Virus record (IMG/VR): IMGVR_UViG_3300042294_002429
Span: 1-23,315 of that record
Source of the DNA: a virus
Length of the DNA: 23,315 nt
Strand: one strand, 5' to 3'
Shown: piece by piece, positions 1 through 8,827 of the stretch
Position numbering within the stretch: position 1 is the stretch's first letter
Layout: every line of letters starts with the position of its first letter
The notes under the pieces: generated by a model
Told to the model about the DNA's origin: nothing
What the model saw: only the letters and a program-made list of their open reading frames with translations
Databases searched by the model: none
Translations under genes and position numbers: made by a program

Positions 1-619
1 CACCAGAAGTAATTTTAGCCACATAACCGTAAAGTGGCATCCGATCACCTGTGGTGTACTGTATTGCACCGTACAATTCAGGGTAGTCTGCAACCGTGTA
101 AGTGGTGCCGTTACACTCCAACCACGAGTCAGGTATGGCACTACCAGCAAAGGGCATAATGCTGCCCACAGGCTGTACTTGGTCAATACCCACAGTGGAC
201 GAGCCGCCAATCTGTGTGCCCAAGTAGTTGTTCAGCACAAAGCCGTTCAGGGTGGGGTGCTTGGTGGCTACAGGCTTGATGACCTGTCCCAAAGCACTGG
301 GCGGATTGGAAGTCAGCCCACCAGCACACACACCCGACAAGAACATGACAGGAAAACTAATACCACTAAACGCGGGCATTTCCAAATACCCGCCGTAGGT
401 GAGTTCAAAAGTGTTTGCGTCGGTGACTGCGTTCACGATGCCTAGCACTTCGGCGTTTTCTGCGGAGTCTGCTTGTGCAGGCACATACAGTTTTGGGGTT
501 CCGCTTGGGTTGTAGCGAATCACAGTTCCCACACTAAAACCGTGACCTGTTAGAGAGATGCTCTCCTTTAGGGTCTTGGTGGTTGCTGCTCCGCCTGTTA
601 GTACTAGTGATGATCCCAT
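1..619 (-). CDS. tail collar / short tail fibre protein (gp12-like), partial, cut by left edge
   Basis: The reading frame is open from an ATG at 619 to the edge of the window, giving 206 codons with no stop. Residues about 25-118 form a fibre module also present twice in the next gene upstream (motifs AENAEVLGIV, NTFELTYGG, GLTSNPPSALGQVIKPV). Residues about 150-188 match the N-terminal part of the phage tail collar domain (GSIMPFAGSAIPDSWLECNG, then a Y..LY element). In T4-like phages this domain occurs in short tail fibres, which fold out from the baseplate and hold the phage to its surface receptor. A Shine-Dalgarno AAGGT lies 8 bases before the ATG, and the gene starts 24 bases after the stop of the 962-residue fibre. 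T4 gene 12 also lies at the distal end of its baseplate cluster, which supports the call. The receptor-binding C-terminus is outside the window, so specificity cannot be judged. It could also be another collar-domain fibre rather than a strict gp12 counterpart. Confidence 0.85.
   Translation of the reverse strand, partial: MGSSLVLTGGAATTKTLKESISLTGHGFSVGTVIRYNPSGTPKLYVPAQADSAENAEVLGIVNAVTDANTFELTYGGYLEMPAFSGISFPVMFLSGVCAGGLTSNPPSALGQVIKPVATKHPTLNGFVLNNYLGTQIGGSSTVGIDQVQPVGSIMPFAGSAIPDSWLECNGTTYTVADYPELYGAIQYTTGDRMPLYGYVAKITSG
266..547 (-). repeat. fibre shaft module, copy C (in tail collar protein)
   Basis: Residues about 25-118 of the partial collar protein align with copies A and B in the adjacent fibre. 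Shared landmarks are F-x2-G-x2-(V/I)-R-(F/Y), then A-(D/N)-(S/T)-x-E-x-AE-(V/I)-x-G-(I/M)-V, (S/T)-F-(E/D)-(L/V), and G-x-V-x-K-(P/A) at the end. This copy lacks the canonical VYYLS or VYFLN element and has VMFLS instead. Confidence 0.7.
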
Positions 620-627
620 GTGTGATT

Positions 628-632
628 ACCTT
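628..632 (-). promoter_or_regulatory. ribosome binding site of the tail collar gene
   Basis: The minus strand reads AAGGT 8 bases before the ATG at 619. It lies in the 23-base gap after the stop of the 962-residue fibre, the largest intergenic gap in the window. It fixes the start of a gene whose other end is missing. Confidence 0.6.
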
Positions 633-642
633 TGATAACAGT

Positions 643-3531
643 TTACCGTAGTTCCGACCAACCCTCAACTATTCCCCCATTGGGAATTGAAACAACATAA
701 TTAGCATCAACAGGAACTATTGCATATAAAGAGACTCGTAGACCTGTAATTACTCCAAAATTTCCAACTAAAACACCGCCCACTGTAATTGCACCTGCTG
801 TACTAAAATTAATTGCTAACATTATGGGTTTACCAGTGGTATTGGTGTAGGTTGTACCAGTACTTCTACTAGCAGCAACATTCTGCCATGTTTGACCAAC
901 ACCAATATCTTTACTGTCCACATAATCCTTCGTGGTCAGCGTTTTGGCGTTTGAACTAGAGGTAGTAGATGTGGACGAACGAGCCTCACCAGTAATGTCT
1001 AGAGCAACAGCAGGAGACGCATTAGCAATTCCCACTTTTCCATCAGATGTAATACGCAGTCTTTCTGTATTATTCGTACCGATTCTCATATTCTTCGTAG
1101 CAGTTTCATACAAATACATATCACCATTCAAATCGTGACCTATTTGTGCGTTTCCACCAGAAGCAGTATTAGCGAATTGTATTTGTGCTTGCTTGAGAGC
1201 AACAGTTTCAACTATATCCAATTTTATGGCAGGAGTGTTGGTTCCAATTCCAACATCACCAGCAAAACTTGCAGTACTACCCACAATGCTAAACGCATCA
1301 GTCAAGGTAACAGCACTACCCAAAGCCGTTGAACCAGTAGGAGCAGTTTTCCACACAAGTGCAGGATCGCTGCCACTCAAACCCACAACCAGTGCACTTC
1401 TAGCGGTGCTCACAGAATTAGGCAGGCTGCTTATCCACCCGTCAGACCCCACCGCAGACCGCACACCGTGTCCCAAAGCAAGACTAGACGACAAGTAGCG
1501 AGTACTAATAACATTCACAGCAGCAGAAGTAGTGCCGTTGATAGACACACTGTCACCAGTATACCGAGACACCAACAAGTCGCGTCCTTGTGGTGTTGAA
1601 TCAACTGTTACGCCTACTCGTATCTCGCCACGCACATCAAGAGGAGCCAAGATTCGGTTGTTGCTGTTAGCCGTTGTAAAGGGTGTCCACCCACCACCAA
1701 CACCCACATATCCTGTAACACCAACACTGGTAGCAAATTTGCCCACACCTGCGGCAATACGGACGGCTTCTCTGCCGTTGGTGTTGCCGTCGTACACTCC
1801 AATCTTTAGATCGCCACTAATTCCATCAGAAATATCACTAACCAAGAAGTTGGCAAGATTGGCGTAACTAATGCCAACAGCAGCACCACGCACATCGCCA
1901 CGATACGAGAACAAGTAGCCACTCAAAGCACTTGTTGCCATAAGCATGGGCTTACGAACTGTGCCTTCGGTTGACGGTGGAGTAGAGGTAAGTGAAGACA
2001 CACCACTCTCAAACGAACCTGTTGTGCCTGCACAGCCTGTGTTCAAGAAGTACACGGTTCCAGGAGTTAGAGTGCTGTACGGAGAACTCCACGAAGGTAC
2101 GGTAAAGAAACCGTCCATGAGCACATCGAACGAGTCGTTAATGCCGTTGGTGGCTCCAACCGCAATAACCATTCCTGCAATTTCTGCTTCTTCAGGGGTG
2201 TTTGCCTGTGCCTTTACATAGATTCCATCAGAGTAGTTTGCTTCAGCAGTTGCACCTACGGTTGGTTTATACGACAGGGTAACACCACTCGGATACGCCT
2301 TAAACCGTACAATGTCACCCGCTTTAAAGGTGTTGAGTTGTACTATTCGCGTTGCTACTGATGAAGACGAAGCAATTTGAATGGGTGAAGCCAGCAATCC
2401 ACCAGTAAACGGCAACACAATGGCAGAAGCGGTTCCTGTGGCAATCAACACGGCTTTATGCACAGTTCCAGGACTTGTAGGCTGAACAGGAGTAATGATT
2501 CCAGGAGTTCCTGGAGAGAGATAGTACACTGTTCCAGCAACAAGACTCGTGCCTGATGTGTTGATTGGGGCAAAATCACCAAAAATCTCACCAATAAAGG
2601 TTAGTTCAAAGGAATCTGCGTCTATAACTTTGGACACAATTCCCACAACTTCTGCACTCTCTGTGTCTGATGCTTGTGCTGCTGCATAGTTGTTGGCAAC
2701 TTTATCAAAACGCACAGGAGTACCAAACACAAAGGTATGTGCTACTTGTGTAATGGTCTTGCGGTTTGCACCGTCAGAAATGTTTACAAACGGTCGGTTG
2801 CCGTATGTGGTTCCACTCAAAACTTCCATGAACACGGTGGCACCTGCTGGCGAATACCGCTCAAACTGAATGGAGCGGTTGCTTGTAGTGCCTGCAACGC
2901 CACTAGAAGTCAATTCAACAAGCAGCCCGTGATCGCTTGTGCTGCCACCGTCCAAACGAATACCGCTGCCGTGAACAGGCAGAACTCCACCCGCATTAGG
3001 ATAAATGCCAAAAGTGGCACCACTAATACCAATGTGTGCGTTGGCTTGCCACACACCAGTAAGCCCGTGAACCTGTGTGGTTTTCCACAGCCACTCTGCG
3101 GTTGAGCCGCTAGTTCCACGATTTATAAGCAGACCACCGCCGCCTGCTGCGTTGATTTTTGTGTCTGTTGAACCCGCAGCAGTGTCACCAAGCACAAGAG
3201 AGTAATCGTCAATAGTGACAATATTTGCGTTTACTGTGAATGTGTCTGCATTAAAAGTAACATTTCCGTTAAAGGTTACACCGCTTTGGAAGGTCACAGG
3301 CTGAATGAATGTAACACCTTTGTTTACATTATCCGCAATAGCAGCAGAAAGAGTTCCACCCGCAGCCACAGTAATATCAACTGAAGACGACGAAACTCCT
3401 TCGTAAATCTTGAGTTTGTTTAGTTTGTATACGCCAGTATTGGTAACATCCCTCCATGTATTGAAGGTGTCGCCAAGTGCCACTTCTGGAATGCTGTAGG
3501 TGTTTAGGTCTGGTCCTGTGTTTGCTGCCAT
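643..3531 (-). CDS. tail fibre protein, 962 residues
   Basis: This is a long, low-complexity protein rich in Gly, Ser, Thr and Val, as expected of a trimeric beta-structured phage fibre. The N-terminus (about 20-45, DTFNTWRDVTN and KLNKLKIYEG) resembles the attachment ends of phage fibres that bind the baseplate. Residues 75-115 (VTFNGNVTFNADTFTVNANI then IDDYSLVLGD) look like stacked short beta repeats. Two copies of a shaft module follow at about 264-375 and 402-535. At 757-773 and 832-847 there are two copies of a short motif of the form VGI-x4-PA-x2-LDI, common in fibre shafts. The C-terminal 90 residues, after TKDYVDSK, begin TWQNVAASRSTGTTYTNTTG and look like a compact end domain that may contact the receptor. 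No S74 peptidase chaperone motif is seen. The start has the ribosome site AGGA 5 bases upstream and overlaps the 69-residue gene by 28 bases. The likely role is host recognition from the baseplate. Sure of fibre, not of receptor. Confidence 0.85.
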   Translation of the reverse strand: MAANTGPDLNTYSIPEVALGDTFNTWRDVTNTGVYKLNKLKIYEGVSSSSVDITVAAGGTLSAAIADNVNKGVTFIQPVTFQSGVTFNGNVTFNADTFTVNANIVTIDDYSLVLGDTAAGSTDTKINAAGGGGLLINRGTSGSTAEWLWKTTQVHGLTGVWQANAHIGISGATFGIYPNAGGVLPVHGSGIRLDGGSTSDHGLLVELTSSGVAGTTSNRSIQFERYSPAGATVFMEVLSGTTYGNRPFVNISDGANRKTITQVAHTFVFGTPVRFDKVANNYAAAQASDTESAEVVGIVSKVIDADSFELTFIGEIFGDFAPINTSGTSLVAGTVYYLSPGTPGIITPVQPTSPGTVHKAVLIATGTASAIVLPFTGGLLASPIQIASSSSVATRIVQLNTFKAGDIVRFKAYPSGVTLSYKPTVGATAEANYSDGIYVKAQANTPEEAEIAGMVIAVGATNGINDSFDVLMDGFFTVPSWSSPYSTLTPGTVYFLNTGCAGTTGSFESGVSSLTSTPPSTEGTVRKPMLMATSALSGYLFSYRGDVRGAAVGISYANLANFLVSDISDGISGDLKIGVYDGNTNGREAVRIAAGVGKFATSVGVTGYVGVGGGWTPFTTANSNNRILAPLDVRGEIRVGVTVDSTPQGRDLLVSRYTGDSVSINGTTSAAVNVISTRYLSSSLALGHGVRSAVGSDGWISSLPNSVSTARSALVVGLSGSDPALVWKTAPTGSTALGSAVTLTDAFSIVGSTASFAGDVGIGTNTPAIKLDIVETVALKQAQIQFANTASGGNAQIGHDLNGDMYLYETATKNMRIGTNNTERLRITSDGKVGIANASPAVALDITGEARSSTSTTSSSNAKTLTTKDYVDSKDIGVGQTWQNVAASRSTGTTYTNTTGKPIMLAINFSTAGAITVGGVLVGNFGVITGLRVSLYAIVPVDANYVVSIPNGGIVEGWSELR
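1927..2328 (-). repeat. fibre shaft module, copy B
   Basis: Residues about 402-535 of the 962-residue fibre. This is the longest copy, with about 25 extra residues between the opening FKAGDIVRF and EEAEIAGMV and a further insertion after GTVYFLN. It ends TEGTVRKPMLMAT, matching SPGTVHKAVLIAT of copy A. The similarity is at protein level and the DNA is diverged. Confidence 0.7.
2407..2742 (-). repeat. fibre shaft module, copy A
   Basis: Residues about 264-375 of the 962-residue fibre. Its landmarks are FVFGTPVRF, ESAEVVGIVSKVIDADSFEL, GTVYYLSPGTPGIIT and GTVHKAVLIAT. It is the most canonical of the three copies, and copy B lies about 26 residues after it. Modules of this kind recur in phage fibre shafts. 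Confidence 0.7.
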
Positions 3532-3713
3532 AGGGTTCCTGTGCTCAATGCAGATTCAAGTTGCGATAGCCTAGCGTTCAATGTATTTATCTGATCTTGT
3601 AAAGCCTGTACAGTCATCTCCACGGTTTCTTGGTGTGCTCGCACGGCTAGCACATCCCGATCTTTCAAATATAATGCCCCTGTTTGGGGGTCACGCACAT
3701 ACCGACTGCTCAT
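3504..3713 (-). CDS. small coiled-coil structural protein, 69 residues
   Basis: I do not recognise a named family. The first 25 residues contain YVRDPQTGALYLKDRDVLAV. Residues about 27-57 form a heptad pattern (VQALQDQINTLNARLSQLES) predicting a short coiled coil, followed by a polar tail. The gene lies between the DUF4815-type protein and the tail fibre. It begins 2 bases after the upstream stop and runs 28 bases into the fibre gene, so the three are probably translated in a coupled way. The ribosome site GGAGGT is built from the last codons (Trp, Arg, stop) of the upstream gene. Position and coiled coil suggest a small oligomerising connector or assembly factor for the fibre, but this is inference. 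It is probably a real gene given its ribosome site, placement and codon pattern. Confidence 0.7.
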   Translation of the reverse strand: MSSRYVRDPQTGALYLKDRDVLAVRAHQETVEMTVQALQDQINTLNARLSQLESALSTGTLWQQTQDQT

Positions 3714-3714
3714 G

Positions 3715-6700
3715 TTACCTCCAAGTTACCACACGAATATTCTTTAGGGCAGGAGTCTTGGAATACGGTGTGTTAGACCCGCTTGCAGCCAAGAACTCTG
3801 CCTTGATTTGATACGAATTGATGCCTCCGCTCAAGCCAGTAATGGGTGCAACATTTGGACCAGTTATTCCGTATACTGCTTCTCGGAAATCTGCTTCTGT
3901 TGAACTGGTAAACAGGGGATTTACCCGCACAAGGGGTCGCCACTGGGATTGGAACAGTCCACTTTCACCAGAGGACGAATACTTGCAGTACAAGTTTACG
4001 GTGGCACCTTGTGGTATAACCGCGTTTGTATACACAAATATTCCATTAGAGGTTGCGTCTTGTGGTAACACCACAGCACGGGACACATATGAAGATGTGG
4101 AATACGGTGCTCCAGTAGACGGCTGTGTACCCAAATACATGGTTACTGCATATCCAGCAAATGTGCCAACATCAATAGCAGGAGACACCGCATCGCTTGT
4201 GCCTCGTGTAAGGGTAAACAGTACGGGCAAAGCGGTTTTTGCGGCAGTAAAATAAGTGTTTTGGCAGTTCTTTACAGACACACCATCAATGGTTCGGGAA
4301 ACAGCACACCCAATAGGAACTATTTCGTTGGTACAAATTTTTGCAATTTCAATGCTTCCACTTCCCCATCCTGAAGTGTTTGAGTACTGAAGAGTTCCGC
4401 TGTTTGTGGTAAACGCACAACGATTAACACGGAAAGCAATATCTGTGGCATTGTCTGCAACCCATGTGCTTGTGTTCTGCGGAAGATACAGAGTGCCTAC
4501 CGTTGCATTGTTTCCTGCCCGTCCGCCCGATGTGGTATTTAGAGAGGTGTCAGATGCGTACAGTTCGTACTTGCCGCTGTTTGTGACCACAGCAATAGCG
4601 TACTCCCCAGGTTCAAGATACACAGGGCTGCTAAATGTGAATGTGGTTGCTACTGGGTTTCCGTTATTTGAATCAACAGTTACCGCAGACGGCATCTTGG
4701 TTACTGTGGAGAACGGAAGAACCACAGACGGAGACGGATACCCATTAACGGTTGGACGAATCTGTACTGTTACTGGCAGCAAAGTGTCTGCTTTGGCAAA
4801 GAACAGATCAACACTAGACAAGAACAGCCCATCAGGATATGTTTTCTTGTCCACAATAAAAGTTTGACACAGCGGGTCAGACCACTGGTTGTTGTCAACA
4901 GTATTTGTATTGCTATCGTATGACACATCTCGGTTGAAAGGTGTCTTGATTACTCCATCACTAGTAACACTTTGACGACGCAGTTCAGGAGGACGAGTTG
5001 AATACGACCCCGAATCGCGTTTCGCAAGAGTGCCAACTGCATAGAAAATTGTTTCAGCAGCGGTTGATGCGTTCTGTGGATCAAAAGAGTCGCTAATACG
5101 AATCAGTTTTTCGCCAACCGTAAAGCGTCCAGCAGGAATGGTAAACGAGGTAGAAACGCTTCCGTATTTGTCAGCAGAAATTCCAGCACCAACACCACCT
5201 GCCAAAGACACACCATCAAAGAAAACAGAAAGATTGGTGGCGTTTGGCTTTAATCCGTGTGCTGTTACTGAAACTGATTGTGTTGAAATGTACGGAAGCA
5301 CGCTCTTGTCTACTACACGACTCTCTACCGTTTCTTTAATACGATTCTTGAGTCGCTTGGACTTGGCGTATCCCATCATTTTTTCGCTGGTTGTTGCGTC
5401 AATTCTGCGACCAACACCTATTGACGGATTTCCAGAGTCCACAGAGGCAACAGCAGACGGAGAAGCAGAACGAGGAAGTTCAAGAATGGCTCGTTGTAGA
5501 GTATCGTTTTCTTCTTGACGAGTCTCTATACCTGTCCACATGCTTTCCCAATCGTTCCATTGGGTTCCAAAGCCACGACGATCATACGCATCAGAAGAAA
5601 TCCAGTTATCGTTTTCTCCAAGAGCATTAGTCTTGGTAAGAGGACGATACGAGGTGTCCCAAACTGTTTCTATGGTCTTGGAAGCAGTCAAGAACCCTAA
5701 CCAATTAGTGGTGTTTGTTGGATTGGGCTTAACTGTCTTAGTGTATCCAAGATTTTGTGTGTGAGCAGTTACTCCGTATGCCAGTGTGCACAGTCCATCA
5801 GAAGACAGAGCAATAGACGGATTAGTGGTGTGTGTTCCAAGTGAAACAGGATACGACAAGAAAAATGGACGCAATTCGCCGTATTCGTAATCCACAGAGC
5901 AAATGTGTTCATCGCTTGAAACATCACCCGAGTTGTGTCCGTTGAATTCGTCCACATACAGAGATGTCTTGACTGGTTCTACTGTAATAGACGAACCAAT
6001 GGCTCTTGCGTATGTGAGAAGTGATTTGCCTTCAAGTTCAACTTCAGATGCAGACAAGGTTGCAAAAGTTTCCACATCGTCCACACGCTTCTCAATTTTT
6101 CCAATATCTGCCATTGTGTAGCGGTGGTTGTCGTATGGTGTCAGTACAATATCTGATGCCTTGTGAGTATATGCAGGCACAAGTGCAGTATACAGAGTAA
6201 TAGCATCGTCTGTGTCTGGCGGTGCAACAGGAACAAGATCGGGCTGTCCTTGTTCAACCACAAATAACGGAGCACCGTTTGACGGGTTTACCTTTAGTTT
6301 AATCTTGTCTATTCTTGGCAGATAGTGGTTGTACGAAACTATGGTATTTGCAAGAGCAGAACCAAACTCAAATAGTCCATACGGTTTTGCAAGTGGATCA
6401 GATGCAGTTGGGCCAGAGTGGCGGAAATCAATTGCGTTTGCTAGAGATATGGTCTTGCCTGTTCTTGAATTAGTGTACAGCGGAATGTGGCTGTAGTTCA
6501 CTCCGATATAAGAGTTTGCGCCAACGAATGGTGCAAATGTCAGCCCACCGTGCAAGAAATAGTTGTAACTAACACGGAAAGAAGCACCAGAAGTTAAAGA
6601 ATTTTGCTTTTCAGATTTCACAAACACTCTGGAATAATCGTAATAGTCTTCTCGCTGACCGTCATCCAATTCAAACCAAGAAGTGACATCTGAAGTCCCC

Positions 6701-8817
6701 ATGCTGATTCCACTAATAGAATACACATCCCAATGTGGAAGTTGGATGTATTTTCTTCCGCCTCTGATAGCAGAATTGCTAGCAACATTGTTGGTGGTGT
6801 GAGTAAATGCTGTAGTGGTTTTGGTTCTAATATTTGATGATGCGTTTGTTGATAGTCTGGTTGCGTCCAAAGAATATTTCAAAGGCAAAATCATTTTCAC
6901 AGGAGCAGCAGTAAATCCTACAGGATTAGCACTTCCTGGAATACTCAAAACAAGATTCGAAGAACCGTCAGAAGACACAGTAATTCCTGTCATGCTTGTG
7001 CTATGACCTGGACTATACGCTTGTGCTGTGGTTCCATTTAAACCACTAGACGATAACAAGGTTATCTGCTGAACATCTGCTGCGTTATTTGTTCCAGCGG
7101 CTCCGTAATTAAAAAATCCAAGCATTCCGTAATTTGTTGCACTAGGAATAGTGTTTGTAAAATTACTAGACGGAGTTACTGTATAAGTGATTGGGGTAGT
7201 GGTTGATGTAAACGACGGAGTTATATCGTTGCTTACAACTTTAGTATAAAATTCAACTTTGGTGAATCCTGAAATACCATATCCAGGTTTTATATCGTAA
7301 ACAAGAGGAAGTGCGTCTCCACCGTTAAGAGAAAATACTGCGTTTGCACCACATGCACCAAACACAGCAAGAGTTCTTCCGCTGTTTACTAGAGCACCAC
7401 TTGGCATTACTACTGCACTAGAAGCACCTGCAATAACTGAACCAGCGCAAACTCCATATAGGTACATCTTGTAGTGACCACGAGTCAATCCGCTTGCAGA
7501 GTTAACAAATCCAAATGGAATCAGTCCGTGCAATTTTGCCTGACCAATTACTGCTTTGTTTGTATTTCTAAAATATACTTCAGCAGAACCGTTATTTAAT
7601 GTGGTTCCAATATTGTTGTTGAATGTTGTACCAAAAGAAGCAAGGGTATCAGTATCAAAACCAGCACACACTCCAACCCAGTTTCCACTCGCAAACGGGA
7701 ACAACAGATCAGTTTCAGTCTGTGTGGTTCGTGCAGCGGGAACACTTACCTTTTGTGGATACTGTGAGTCTAATTCGTATCCCTGAACATACGCCTTGCC
7801 TTTTCCGAAGGTGTATTCAAGAGTGGTTCCTGTCAAAGAAACACTCACCTCAAAAGGCTTAACAATATACGATCCTGACTCGTCGTATGTTCTGCGAGAC
7901 AGTGTTTTTTCAATTTCTCCATAGGTTACACGCTCAACCTTGCGAGTAATTCTGCCGTTTTCAAACCGCAACAATTCAACAAAATTGTCTGGAACCGATA
8001 GCAGATCTTTTTGATCCAACACAAGGTCAATCTTGAAACGATCAGCCCCAGGAGCATTGTAGTTGTACGAACCAATAGCAGGATCACGCAGCGACGAGTC
8101 CTCTGATTCGGTAATAGAATCACGAGTAATAGCAAAACCAACTTTGGCGTTTAGATCCGCATATGCGGTTCCGTATTCAAAATCTCTACGGGAAACAGTT
8201 GCACTAACGGCAACTGTTCGAAAAGGAACATAGTACTGCTGTTGATTACGAACAAAGAACCCGTCAACATAGAAAATTCCATCATTGACAGACACCAACT
8301 TACACGATCCTGCTGCCCAAGAATCGGTTTCAGGAGTCAATGTGTATTGAACAGGAACTTCTGCGTCTGTTGTAAGACTAATATTTGAACCAGTATTGAA
8401 TTGTGATCCTGAAATATAGTCTAGGATAAGAATCAGATTTCCGTCTGTGGAATCTGGTTCAATATAGTGAACCACACGGGCTTCAGGCTGTGCTCCGCTT
8501 GCACCTTCTCCAAACTTTACGGTTGCGTTCAGTACAAAAGAGTAATCACTAATATCTGTTAGTCCTGCCACATCAGGCTGGATCATAAGGTAATTGGTAT
8601 TACGAACGCTAATGCCACCACCCACAATACGCGAACCGTCCTTGAACAGATGGTCGCCAATCTGTGAAACCTGATCCTGAAGAATAGACTGGATTTGGGT
8701 CAGTTCACGGGCTTGAACCGCGTAACCTGGCTTGAAAAGCACTCGGAGAAAAGCCTTGGCGGGATCGTAATCGTCGTAATACGGATTGATATTGAAGATA
8801 CTTGGATCGTAAGCCAT
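3715..8817 (-). CDS. DUF4815-type virion structural protein, baseplate-associated, 1700 residues
   Basis: The N-terminus (about 8-70: FNINPYYDDYDPAKAFLRVL, FKPGYAVQARELTQIQSILQ) matches what I know as the start of DUF4815 proteins of T4-like marine phages. Further recognisable blocks are WFELDDGQREDYYDYSRVF near 710-728, HRYTMADIGKIEKRVDDVE near 898-920, a Trp-rich WNDWESMW near 1080, a PYISTQSVSVTAHGLKPN block near 1200, and SDPLCQTFIVDKKTYPDGLF plus VQIRPTVNGYPSPS near 1310-1365. Such proteins are virion components placed among the baseplate genes, probably at the wedge periphery where fibres attach. The position corresponds to T4 genes 9-11, but I see no clear gp10 or gp11 match. Residues about 370-700 are low in charge and rich in Asn, Ser, Thr and Gly, and look like the variable part. 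The ribosome site AGAGG overlaps the stop of the gp8-like gene, and the ATG follows by 5 bases. The exact role in the virion is not known to me. Confidence 0.85.
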   Translation of the reverse strand: MAYDPSIFNINPYYDDYDPAKAFLRVLFKPGYAVQARELTQIQSILQDQVSQIGDHLFKDGSRIVGGGISVRNTNYLMIQPDVAGLTDISDYSFVLNATVKFGEGASGAQPEARVVHYIEPDSTDGNLILILDYISGSQFNTGSNISLTTDAEVPVQYTLTPETDSWAAGSCKLVSVNDGIFYVDGFFVRNQQQYYVPFRTVAVSATVSRRDFEYGTAYADLNAKVGFAITRDSITESEDSSLRDPAIGSYNYNAPGADRFKIDLVLDQKDLLSVPDNFVELLRFENGRITRKVERVTYGEIEKTLSRRTYDESGSYIVKPFEVSVSLTGTTLEYTFGKGKAYVQGYELDSQYPQKVSVPAARTTQTETDLLFPFASGNWVGVCAGFDTDTLASFGTTFNNNIGTTLNNGSAEVYFRNTNKAVIGQAKLHGLIPFGFVNSASGLTRGHYKMYLYGVCAGSVIAGASSAVVMPSGALVNSGRTLAVFGACGANAVFSLNGGDALPLVYDIKPGYGISGFTKVEFYTKVVSNDITPSFTSTTTPITYTVTPSSNFTNTIPSATNYGMLGFFNYGAAGTNNAADVQQITLLSSSGLNGTTAQAYSPGHSTSMTGITVSSDGSSNLVLSIPGSANPVGFTAAPVKMILPLKYSLDATRLSTNASSNIRTKTTTAFTHTTNNVASNSAIRGGRKYIQLPHWDVYSISGISMGTSDVTSWFELDDGQREDYYDYSRVFVKSEKQNSLTSGASFRVSYNYFLHGGLTFAPFVGANSYIGVNYSHIPLYTNSRTGKTISLANAIDFRHSGPTASDPLAKPYGLFEFGSALANTIVSYNHYLPRIDKIKLKVNPSNGAPLFVVEQGQPDLVPVAPPDTDDAITLYTALVPAYTHKASDIVLTPYDNHRYTMADIGKIEKRVDDVETFATLSASEVELEGKSLLTYARAIGSSITVEPVKTSLYVDEFNGHNSGDVSSDEHICSVDYEYGELRPFFLSYPVSLGTHTTNPSIALSSDGLCTLAYGVTAHTQNLGYTKTVKPNPTNTTNWLGFLTASKTIETVWDTSYRPLTKTNALGENDNWISSDAYDRRGFGTQWNDWESMWTGIETRQEENDTLQRAILELPRSASPSAVASVDSGNPSIGVGRRIDATTSEKMMGYAKSKRLKNRIKETVESRVVDKSVLPYISTQSVSVTAHGLKPNATNLSVFFDGVSLAGGVGAGISADKYGSVSTSFTIPAGRFTVGEKLIRISDSFDPQNASTAAETIFYAVGTLAKRDSGSYSTRPPELRRQSVTSDGVIKTPFNRDVSYDSNTNTVDNNQWSDPLCQTFIVDKKTYPDGLFLSSVDLFFAKADTLLPVTVQIRPTVNGYPSPSVVLPFSTVTKMPSAVTVDSNNGNPVATTFTFSSPVYLEPGEYAIAVVTNSGKYELYASDTSLNTTSGGRAGNNATVGTLYLPQNTSTWVADNATDIAFRVNRCAFTTNSGTLQYSNTSGWGSGSIEIAKICTNEIVPIGCAVSRTIDGVSVKNCQNTYFTAAKTALPVLFTLTRGTSDAVSPAIDVGTFAGYAVTMYLGTQPSTGAPYSTSSYVSRAVVLPQDATSNGIFVYTNAVIPQGATVNLYCKYSSSGESGLFQSQWRPLVRVNPLFTSSTEADFREAVYGITGPNVAPITGLSGGINSYQIKAEFLAASGSNTPYSKTPALKNIRVVTWR
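3717..3722 (-). promoter_or_regulatory. ribosome binding site of the 69-residue gene, embedded in the upstream stop
   Basis: The minus strand reads TGG AGG TAA C ATG. The Trp, Arg and stop codons of the 1700-residue protein supply a near-perfect Shine-Dalgarno (GGAGGT), and the next ATG follows after three bases. Spacing is tight. The arrangement favours translation of the small protein by ribosomes finishing the large one. Confidence 0.65.
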
Positions 8818-8827
8818 TGTTTCCTCT

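Noticed and set aside
620-642. Terminator or promoter in the largest intergenic gap
   Set aside because: Only 23 bases long and largely occupied by the ribosome site of the collar gene, with no stem-loop and T-run.
2674-3105. Plus-strand open frame of 143 codons opposite the tail fibre
   Set aside because: It is antisense to the fibre and Cys/Asn-rich with no recognisable motif. Other plus-strand frames in the window (for example 4406-4867, 3818-4255, 5138-5518) are rejected for the same reason.
643-3531. S74-type intramolecular chaperone at the fibre C-terminus
   Set aside because: The characteristic S-D-x-R-x-K-x-x-I block and the long C-terminal helices are absent; the protein ends in a beta-like domain.
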